This document shows, one piece after another, positions 8,153 to 14,531 of a stretch of DNA of 18,298 bases. The notes beneath the pieces were generated by a model, which was given only the letters and a program-made list of their open reading frames with translations, was not told the DNA's origin and did no database searches. Where the stretch lies: the NCBI GenBank assembly GCA_047621945.1, contig JBLHMK010000039.1, positions 1-18,298 of the forward strand, written 5' to 3'. This stretch comes from JAFMKE01 sp047621945. GTDB taxonomy: Bacteria > Bacteroidota > Bacteroidia > Chitinophagales > UBA8649. Position numbers and translations under genes: made by a program. Positions within the stretch are counted from its first letter, which is position 1, and every line of letters begins with the position of its first letter.

Positions 8153-8605
8153 TTAATACTTTAACTTACTATCTAGTGATATGGTCACTGGACCATCATT
8201 GAGCAGGCTGACCTTCATGTCTGCCCCGAATTCACCCGTTTGAATAGCTCGATTCAATTTGTGCTGAAAACTACTAATAGTTTGTTCGTACAAGGGAATA
8301 GCCATGTCTGGTTTGGCGGCTTTAATGAAGCTAGGTCGATTACCTTTTTTTGTTGAGGCATGTAGCGTGAATTGACTGATAAGTAAAATATCTCCACTTA
8401 CATCGAGAAGGGAAAGATTCATTTTACCGGCGGCGTCATTGAATATTCTCATTTGGATAATCTTTTGAACCATCCAATCAATATCTTCTTGCTGGTCTTC
8501 ATTTTCAAATCCAAGCAAAACGAGTAATCCTTGTTGGATAGCACCAATGGTTTGCGCATTTACTTGAACACTGGCCTCAGAAACTCGTTGAATAATTGCT
8601 TTCAT
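8153..8605 (-). CDS. dtd: D-aminoacyl-tRNA deacylase
   Basis: 150 aa, the usual DTD length. This cytoplasmic editing enzyme hydrolyses D-amino acids (and glycine from mischarged tRNA-Ala) off tRNA. It shows the N-terminal MKAIIQRVSEASV strand, the catalytic-pocket motif SQFTL at residues 77-81, the KGNRPSF segment at 87-93, and the cross-subunit C-terminal motif G-P-V-T at 138-141 (NDGPVT here, commonly NxGPVT). It is the last gene of a three-gene minus-strand operon. Its ATG follows the stop of the small membrane protein gene with no gap (stop codon 8606-8608), so translational coupling is likely. Its 3' end meets the phosphohexomutase stop with no gap. Confidence 0.95.
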   Translation of the reverse strand: MKAIIQRVSEASVQVNAQTIGAIQQGLLVLLGFENEDQQEDIDWMVQKIIQMRIFNDAAGKMNLSLLDVSGDILLISQFTLHASTKKGNRPSFIKAAKPDMAIPLYEQTISSFQHKLNRAIQTGEFGADMKVSLLNDGPVTISLDSKLKY

Positions 8606-9106
8606 CTATTTAATGAATTTATGATATTTTACAACTGGGAACCCTAAGATACCCATGTTTATTTGGGTTTCAATAGCTTGGTATTCAATTAATGGGGGTG
8701 CCGCGTTTAATCGGTAAAGCTTGAGGCATAATTCTGGGCGACCTTCATGCAGGATATAGATGCTGCGATCATCCATAAACATATTGCCCTTTATGGGTGA
8801 AGTTTGTTTGAACATTTCACTCGAAATAAAGTAGTTTAGGCCCAATAAAATGGCCACTAGAAAGGGAGTTGCGGTAGTAGTAATGAACAAGTTTGCGTAA
8901 CTCAAACTTTCTCTATGCTTGCGCTTAAAGAAAAAATGATGAATAGCAAAACTTAACAATAAGGCTACTAAGCATAAACCCCAAAAATGATTTAAGCTAA
9001 TACAAGTCTTAAATAAGAAGTAGACATTAAAACCTAAAGAACCAAAAAACAGCGTTGGATACAAAGTATCATAGTTTGTGCCATCTGGATTCTTATAAAT
9101 CTTCAT
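8606..9106 (-). CDS. Small membrane protein of unknown function
   Basis: 166 aa, not recognised. Three hydrophobic segments are visible at about residues 16-36, 41-60 and 78-95. Between the second and third is a basic loop (KRKHRES), which by the positive-inside rule would be cytoplasmic. A soluble tail of about 70 residues follows (MDDRSIYILHEGR, then a mixed beta-like stretch ending in YHKFIK). No signal peptide cleavage site and no known motif were seen. Its ATG overlaps the stop of the upstream M1-barrel gene by one base (TAATG), and its own stop directly precedes dtd, so it is translated from the same message. The coupling makes an accessory role for the M1-barrel protein possible, but operon membership is the only evidence. 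Confidence 0.75.
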   Translation of the reverse strand: MKIYKNPDGTNYDTLYPTLFFGSLGFNVYFLFKTCISLNHFWGLCLVALLLSFAIHHFFFKRKHRESLSYANLFITTTATPFLVAILLGLNYFISSEMFKQTSPIKGNMFMDDRSIYILHEGRPELCLKLYRLNAAPPLIEYQAIETQINMGILGFPVVKYHKFIK

Positions 9107-12100
9107 TAAAACGCGCGATTAAATCCAAGTACCCATCGAAATTGAATATTGTCTTCACCAGCCGGAGCGCTTGTAAGCAGAAACGGAACATCAAATCGAA
9201 TAGTCAAAGGCTTAATATTGTATAGTTTAAACCATCTTTTAATGGTAAAACTAGCACCCACACCTGCATCTGCTCTTAAGTTAGACCACTGGTTTTCATT
9301 GTTTGAGTTGACATAGTTTAAAGAACCCACATCGGCAAAAATGTAACTATCAAAATCAAATATTCGCTTTAATTTGGTCGCTCGTTTTAGCTTAATAATG
9401 TTATCAAACTCTAGTTCGGTATTAATAGAAAACCCACTGTTGCCACGATAAGCAGTAACAGGAGTTCCCGTTTTATCTTCCTCCACTGCATAATACCCAG
9501 CATAACCTCTTAAGTTAAGTCCACCTCCATATTGGAAATGGTTGGTAGTACTTCCATATTCTCCTATCCAGTCATTTGGGAAGAAGCCTGAAGCGCGCAC
9601 GTATTTGTTCTCTACCATGGCCTCTCCATTGGCCCCGGCTAGATAAACAGAAGACTCCGTAGGCGTGTTTTTAGTTCCAAATCGACCATAGAAGCGAGTG
9701 GACCAATTTAATCGCCATAACTTCACATCTTCGATATAATCGAACTCTATAAATTGATAATTTACCTCTTGTGTAACTGAAGTTCTAGCTAATATATTTA
9801 ACTCCCCTTTGTAGGTTTTTGAAGGGTTTCTAACGGTATAATTAAGTCCAAAATTTAAACTTGCATTGTGCTGGTCGATATCCCATTCATTTGGATAAAT
9901 TAGGTAGTTTTTATCATTTATTTCTTTACGCTCCATGCTTTTAAAACTCATGGATACATTCAAGTTGTTTTTGAATCCTTTCTTCAATTCAATTTCTCTC
10001 AAACATAGACCATCTAACATTCTAGATTGAAATTTAAAATCAGTATTTGGCAACAATTTATCTAATGAGGTGCTATACCAAAAGTTATAGTTAAATCGGT
10101 CATTCGTATAATACTTGTTTTCTTCTTGATCAATGGCATTACTGTTTAAGTTACCTTGAAACAGTCTAGTATTATACCAAGCGGTAAGCGAGAAGTTGTG
10201 AAGCTTTCTCATATATGTGCCATCTAAATGCCAACCCAGTTTAAATCCGTCGTAGCCATTCCACCAGATATCCGGTCGATAGTTGATGTGATACTTTTTC
10301 CAATCAGGGTAATTCCATACGTGACTATCAAAATGCCAACTTACATTATCTCTTAAGCGATTGTCAAAAATATTAACATCTGCTAGACGTTCAGTGGGGT
10401 CAATAACTACGTCTTTAATTTTCACTTTTTTTCCTTTATAGGCTTCAGGAAGTGTGATTTTAGCCGTGTAAGTTGGATGTAATTTGTCCCAGCCAGTCCA
10501 TTTTGGAAGGGTGGTTGCTTTAGTTTCTTTTTCGAAATATTGATTAGGGATGTAATAATCAAAGGTTCTGTTTTCTTTGTCTTTCACTTGAAAATCTAAA
10601 GGCATTTGCATTCTTCCTTTTCGGTTGAAAGTAATGTTGAAGGTGTTCTCTTCATCCTTCACTCTTTTTACTTTATGTATGCCGTAATCGATACTCTTAT
10701 TGGTTTCCAACCATTGATCAAAGAACCAATTAAGATCAGCGTGTGTGTATTCAATAAAACTTTGTCTAAAATCTTCAGGATAAGGGTGACAGAAACTCCA
10801 TTTTTCGAAATAGTATTGCATCGCTTCCAGAAACAATTCGTCCCCTAATACATATTGCAAATTGTAAAGCATAACAGCAGTTTTAGAATAGACATGTCCA
10901 TATCCTCCTCCATGTCGAATAGCTCCGTTAAAACCATCACTATGCGTGTTAAGTTGTGGGTCATTACCTAAAACGGCATCTCGCATATAACCATAGTATG
11001 CTTCATCTTCCCTTATTTCACGGGGTTCTCTAAACTTCTTGATATATTTTGAACTAGGAGGACTGGTAACGAGATACTTCCCATCTATTTTTTCTTCTGC
11101 CCAACTGGTTAAAAACTGTGTGAACCCTTCATCCATAAAAGCACGATAGGTTTCATTACTATTCATCATTCCGTAGAACCAATTGTGTCCTATTTCATGA
11201 GCCAACAAACCCCTATAACTTGGGTCGCTTCCTCCATCTAGAGTAAGCATTGGGTATTCCATGCCATCTCTAGCATCAGCCACAATCATTTTATGATAGC
11301 CGTACATACCTATGTCTTCAGAATAAACTTGAATCACTTTGGCTGCATATTCAGCGGCATTTTGCCATTTAGATGCATGAGGTTCTTGCACAAAACCATA
11401 AGTTTTTATTCCATTCCATTCTGCTTCACCTATTCTATAGTGTGGATTGGCAGTAAAGGCAAAATCATGTACGTTCTCTGCGTAGAAATGCCATTCTTTT
11501 CTTACTCCTTCTTCATACGGAGTAATTATAGAAGGCTTCTGTCCATAAGGCTTGTCTGCAAAGTTTTTGATATCTAGTTTGGCTCTTAAATCTTCCGGTA
11601 GTACTTCCGATTCATTCTGTAGTTTTCCGGTTGCGGCTACTACATAATCATTGGCAAAATTCAAAGTGATATCGAAGGTTCCAAAATCGCCGTAGAACTC
11701 TCTACCTAAGTGTTGGTCCGTAGTCCAACCAAACTTCTTATCATATGCAGAAATTCTTGGGTACCAATGACATCCATTATATTGCTTTTTGCCATAACTA
11801 TTGAAGTATTTCATTCGACGTCTAACTGTACCATTGTCGTAATAGGTTTTAAAGTTAATGTCGAAAGTATGCCTAGTGTTAGGAAGAATAGGTTCATTCA
11901 AATGCACAATTAGGATGGAGTTATCTAAGGTCGTTTCTACCACTTGACCATCTAAGCTAATGTAGTCAATAGTAGTCCCTAAACCTTGTTCTTCATACTT
12001 GCCATATTTAGGTTCTTGACCATTGTTGTGATATAGATTGTCGTAATAAGAACCTGGTTGAAAAGCGTTTTGATACAAATGAAAATAAACCACTTTTAAA

Positions 12101-12351
12101 GTGTCTGTTGAGTTATTCCAATAAACTAGCTCTTCTTTACCAGTTATGATATCCGTTTTTTCATTGATAGTTGCATAGATTTTATAGGCTACATCTTGCT
12201 GCCAGTAATCGGTGCTTGGTTTTTTATTTCCCCAATACAAAGGATTGTCAGGGTGCTGAAAAGTGTTTGGTGGAGCAATAGGATTATAGTCTTGTGCATG
12301 AACTGTTGAAGTAAGTAAGAACAAGAAGGTGATGAATTGTAATATGCGCAT
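9106..12351 (-). CDS. M1-family zinc metallopeptidase fused to an Omp85/BamA-like outer-membrane beta-barrel
   Basis: 1081 aa from the ATG at 12351. The frame stays open upstream to an ATG at 12411, but only the inner ATG puts a signal peptide at the N-terminus (MRILQF, cleavage at VHA-Q near 19), and a promoter-like element lies inside the longer version. Residues about 45-680 are an M1 (gluzincin) peptidase: zinc ligands H385 and H389 in HEIGH, E408 exactly 18 residues on (HExxH-x18-E), probable catalytic tyrosine Y488 in HVYSK, and GMEYP at 363-367 in place of the exopeptidase GAMEN motif. Residues about 690-1081 are strand-rich. They carry Omp85-like features: LRGY at 947-950, 134 residues from the C-terminus like the L6 VRGF of BamA; a GN...LEF strand; FADVG; R-A-D-A-G-V-G; PLTIRFDVP; and a terminal Phe. 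Inference: an outer-membrane peptidase carrying its own barrel. It heads the operon with the small membrane protein and dtd. The peptidase call is firm and the Omp85 assignment is by motif only. Confidence 0.88.
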   Translation of the reverse strand: MRILQFITFLFLLTSTVHAQDYNPIAPPNTFQHPDNPLYWGNKKPSTDYWQQDVAYKIYATINEKTDIITGKEELVYWNNSTDTLKVVYFHLYQNAFQPGSYYDNLYHNNGQEPKYGKYEEQGLGTTIDYISLDGQVVETTLDNSILIVHLNEPILPNTRHTFDINFKTYYDNGTVRRRMKYFNSYGKKQYNGCHWYPRISAYDKKFGWTTDQHLGREFYGDFGTFDITLNFANDYVVAATGKLQNESEVLPEDLRAKLDIKNFADKPYGQKPSIITPYEEGVRKEWHFYAENVHDFAFTANPHYRIGEAEWNGIKTYGFVQEPHASKWQNAAEYAAKVIQVYSEDIGMYGYHKMIVADARDGMEYPMLTLDGGSDPSYRGLLAHEIGHNWFYGMMNSNETYRAFMDEGFTQFLTSWAEEKIDGKYLVTSPPSSKYIKKFREPREIREDEAYYGYMRDAVLGNDPQLNTHSDGFNGAIRHGGGYGHVYSKTAVMLYNLQYVLGDELFLEAMQYYFEKWSFCHPYPEDFRQSFIEYTHADLNWFFDQWLETNKSIDYGIHKVKRVKDEENTFNITFNRKGRMQMPLDFQVKDKENRTFDYYIPNQYFEKETKATTLPKWTGWDKLHPTYTAKITLPEAYKGKKVKIKDVVIDPTERLADVNIFDNRLRDNVSWHFDSHVWNYPDWKKYHINYRPDIWWNGYDGFKLGWHLDGTYMRKLHNFSLTAWYNTRLFQGNLNSNAIDQEENKYYTNDRFNYNFWYSTSLDKLLPNTDFKFQSRMLDGLCLREIELKKGFKNNLNVSMSFKSMERKEINDKNYLIYPNEWDIDQHNASLNFGLNYTVRNPSKTYKGELNILARTSVTQEVNYQFIEFDYIEDVKLWRLNWSTRFYGRFGTKNTPTESSVYLAGANGEAMVENKYVRASGFFPNDWIGEYGSTTNHFQYGGGLNLRGYAGYYAVEEDKTGTPVTAYRGNSGFSINTELEFDNIIKLKRATKLKRIFDFDSYIFADVGSLNYVNSNNENQWSNLRADAGVGASFTIKRWFKLYNIKPLTIRFDVPFLLTSAPAGEDNIQFRWVLGFNRAF

Positions 12352-12363
12352 GTTAAAAGTTTT

Positions 12364-12373
12364 GCGCAATTTA
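12364..12373 (-). promoter_or_regulatory. Possible -7 element for the M1-barrel/membrane protein/dtd operon
   Basis: Read on the minus strand, TAAATTGCGC starts at 12373 and lies 12 nt before the ATG at 12351. It resembles TAnnTTTG but not perfectly, and a TTG further upstream is 26 nt away, longer than usual. Its position between the two candidate ATGs argues for the shorter protein. Confidence 0.3.
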
Positions 12374-12464
12374 CGGAATTTTCGGGAGAGGGTAGACACC
12401 AATCCATCCACTCATTAATTTACGTCAACTGCTAAAAGTGTAAAACTATTAATTAGGATAATCG

Positions 12465-12476
12465 CAATCTTAGCGC
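12465..12476 (+). promoter_or_regulatory. Possible -7 region of dprA
   Basis: CAATCTTAGCGC ends 9 nt before the dprA ATG and resembles the ATTTAGCAC and ACTTCGCAA blocks ahead of the other plus-strand genes (shared core YTTMGC). It sits in the 134-bp divergent intergenic region (12352-12485), which would then hold two outward promoters with very short leaders. No -33 TTG was found. Confidence 0.22.
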
Positions 12477-12485
12477 TTCTTAGCT

Positions 12486-13586
12486 ATGCATCCATACTTT
12501 CATTATATCGCCTTGTCTATGGTTCCTAGTATTGGTTCTATTCACACGAAAAACTTAATCGCTTATTGTGGAAGTGCGGAGGCAGTTTTTAGCCAAAAGA
12601 AAAATCAGCTCTTAAAAATTCCAGGAATTGGTTTATATACAGCGAATAACATTTTAAATGCAAAAGTTTGTAAACTCGCTGAGCAAGAAATTGCTTTTTG
12701 TGAGAAGCAGCAGATAAAGATTCTGCCCTTTATAGATAAGGATTTCCCTAAACGCTTGCTCCATTGTGCTGATAGCCCAATTGTACTTTATGTAAAAGGG
12801 GATATAGATTTAAATCCTTCAAAAGCTTTGGCAATTGTAGGGACAAGAAAGGCTACAAAGATTGGTAAAGATTTTGTCAAAGAGTTTATTGCTAATCTTA
12901 AAAGTACTGAGGTGCAAATTGTCAGTGGTTTAGCATTGGGTATTGATGCACAAGCACACCAATCGGCATTGACCGAAAGTTTGGAGACCGCTGGGGTGGT
13001 CGCTCACCCTTTAAATACCATCTACCCGGCTAATCATTATAAATTGGCTAGGCAAATGCTTGAAAATGGAGGTGGATTAATTAGCGAATACCCGTCATCT
13101 GCAGATATCTTACCTGCAAATTTCCCCATGCGAAATCGAATCATTGCGGGTCTATGTGATGCTACCCTCATAGTGGAAAGTGCTGAATCAGGAGGAGCAT
13201 TAATAACAGCAATGGCCGCGAATGCTTATCATAGAGATGTGTTTGCTGTTCCAGGAAGATATAAAGATAAATATAGCCAAGGTTGTCATCGATTGATTAA
13301 AGAACACAAGGCGCAGCTCATTGAAAATGCTTCAGATGTTATTGAACATATGGCTTGGAATATAGAGAACAAGAAGCCTCGAAAAGTCCAGCGAGAATTA
13401 GCTTTGATCCTCAATGAAAATGAAGAAAAAATTGTCAATGCCTTGAAAGAATCAGATGGTTTAGAAACGGATTGGCTTGGTCAAACCACGGGGTTAAGTC
13501 CTGGAATTATGGCTAATACCTTGTTGGAATTGGAATTGAAAGGTATAATTTATTCCTTGCCTGGAAGTCGCTTTGCACTTAACTAG
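12486..13586 (+). CDS. dprA: DNA-processing protein DprA/Smf
   Basis: 366 aa, normal length. DprA binds incoming single-stranded DNA in the cytoplasm and loads RecA during natural transformation. The gene is widespread and does not by itself show competence. Domains: N-terminal helix-hairpin-helix (LLKIPGIG at residues 42-49); Rossmann-type DprA core with VGTR at 118-121, SGLALGIDAQAH at 147-158, FPMRNRIIAGL at 213-223 and ESGGALITA at 234-242; C-terminal winged helix about 305-366, with the recognition-helix region TDWLGQTTGLSPGIM. The ATG lies after a divergent promoter region and has no Shine-Dalgarno. The last 8 bp overlap the 3' end of the opposing hydrolase gene. No other competence gene is in the window. 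Confidence 0.96.
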   Translation: MHPYFHYIALSMVPSIGSIHTKNLIAYCGSAEAVFSQKKNQLLKIPGIGLYTANNILNAKVCKLAEQEIAFCEKQQIKILPFIDKDFPKRLLHCADSPIVLYVKGDIDLNPSKALAIVGTRKATKIGKDFVKEFIANLKSTEVQIVSGLALGIDAQAHQSALTESLETAGVVAHPLNTIYPANHYKLARQMLENGGGLISEYPSSADILPANFPMRNRIIAGLCDATLIVESAESGGALITAMAANAYHRDVFAVPGRYKDKYSQGCHRLIKEHKAQLIENASDVIEHMAWNIENKKPRKVQRELALILNENEEKIVNALKESDGLETDWLGQTTGLSPGIMANTLLELELKGIIYSLPGSRFALN

Positions 13587-14448
13587 CATGATGCTTATTA
13601 TAGAACTCGAAATAATGCATTACAACAGCATCAGGAGCTTCGATTTGAGGGTAATGTCCTATTTGATCGAGCAATACAACATCTGGATTTGGAATTACTT
13701 CTTCATAATGTTCTGCCAAATGCTTTCCTGAAATGGGGTCGGCGGCACCATCAATTAATCGCAATGGAATAGTTGTTTTTTGTAAAGCACTCAACCATCT
13801 TTCTTCATGGTCTATCCGATCTTGCATATAGTAGATCAATTTATGAAAGATCTTCATGCCATCTTTATGATTCATGAGTGCCCATAAATCATTTAACTCT
13901 TGTTCACTTGCTTTAGTATTGGGACCAAATATTTTATAAAAGGTTTGCTTAAACATACTGAAGGTATAAAACCTAGCAATGTATTTGCCGATTGGCGTCA
14001 TCAATGCCCGTTGAACAGGTCTGGGTTTATGAATGCCAGGAAACAAGCCGCCATTAAGCATACAGCAACTCTTAATGGTAAACTTGTTTTTACCTTCTAA
14101 TTGTCGCGCTAACAATTCATTGGCTACGGTGTCGCCTTTGTCATGGGCGAAAACATGTACTTCCTGAACTTGTAAATGAGCCAATAGTGCCGAGGCAATA
14201 TCTGCCTGCTGGAAGATACTGTAGTCATTGTTTGTTGGCTTGTCAGAGAAGCCATAACCAATCATGTCATAGCAGATAACCCTATTATTTTCGCTGAGTT
14301 TATCAATGACTTTATACCAGTCCCATGAGGAAGTGGGGAAGCCATGAAGTAGGAAAATGATGGATCCTTTTCCTTGAGAATAATAAAAAATTTGGTGATT
14401 CTCGAAGTTGAAATAACTTCCTCTTTTTTCCCATTGACTAGTCTGCAT
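13579..14448 (-). CDS. Alpha/beta hydrolase, MEST/epoxide hydrolase-like with an Asp nucleophile
   Basis: 289 aa, complete, with no signal peptide. Alpha/beta-hydrolase signatures: oxyanion HGFP at residues 35-38 in LLHGFPTSSWDWYK; GYGFSDKP at 64-71; nucleophile elbow AHDKGDTVA at 101-109, where Asp103 replaces the serine of esterases; second acid probably Asp237 (or Asp233) in DGAADP; and catalytic His265 in GHYPQIE. HDxGD, ELL, NGGLFP and the cap sequence FGPNTKASEQEL closely resemble animal MEST/PEG1 and related bacterial proteins, which belong to the epoxide hydrolase/haloalkane dehalogenase branch. The substrate is unknown: an Asp nucleophile fits hydrolysis through an ester intermediate, for example of an epoxide or haloalkane. 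It is transcribed alone, divergent from the second CHU_C gene and convergent with dprA (8-bp overlap). Confidence 0.9.
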   Translation of the reverse strand: MQTSQWEKRGSYFNFENHQIFYYSQGKGSIIFLLHGFPTSSWDWYKVIDKLSENNRVICYDMIGYGFSDKPTNNDYSIFQQADIASALLAHLQVQEVHVFAHDKGDTVANELLARQLEGKNKFTIKSCCMLNGGLFPGIHKPRPVQRALMTPIGKYIARFYTFSMFKQTFYKIFGPNTKASEQELNDLWALMNHKDGMKIFHKLIYYMQDRIDHEERWLSALQKTTIPLRLIDGAADPISGKHLAEHYEEVIPNPDVVLLDQIGHYPQIEAPDAVVMHYFEFYNKHHAS

Positions 14449-14497
14449 AACTACAATTTATTAATTAAGTTTGATTTAATATTTATAAAAAAGTTTG

Positions 14498-14510
14498 TCT
14501 AAATTTAGCA
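14498..14510. promoter_or_regulatory. Palindromic A/T-rich element in the hydrolase/CHU_C divergent region
   Basis: CTAAATTTAG (14499-14508) is a perfect 10-bp palindrome, so TAAATTTAG reads the same on both strands. Each copy is one mismatch from TAnnTTTG. It lies about 24 nt before the CHU_C ATG (14532) and about 50 nt before the hydrolase ATG (14448). An alternative plus-strand element is AAAGTTTG (14490-14497), with TTTG at 14470-14473 as a possible -33 box. Either could serve the region, and neither is proven. Confidence 0.3.
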
Positions 14511-14531
14511 CTACTCTTCTAATACCCTAAT

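Noticed and set aside
8606..9106. Small membrane protein as a toxin, holin or immunity protein
   Set aside because: It is too long for a typical type I toxin, has a soluble tail of about 70 residues, and lies in a coupled housekeeping-like operon with no toxin or lysis partner.
12352..12411. 60-bp N-terminal extension of the M1-barrel protein (ATG at 12411)
   Set aside because: It would place 20 basic residues before a good signal peptide and would bury a promoter-like element in coding sequence.
12365..13586. dprA as evidence of a transferred competence or mobile region
   Set aside because: dprA is widespread as a single housekeeping-type gene. No integrase, attachment site or competence cluster is nearby.
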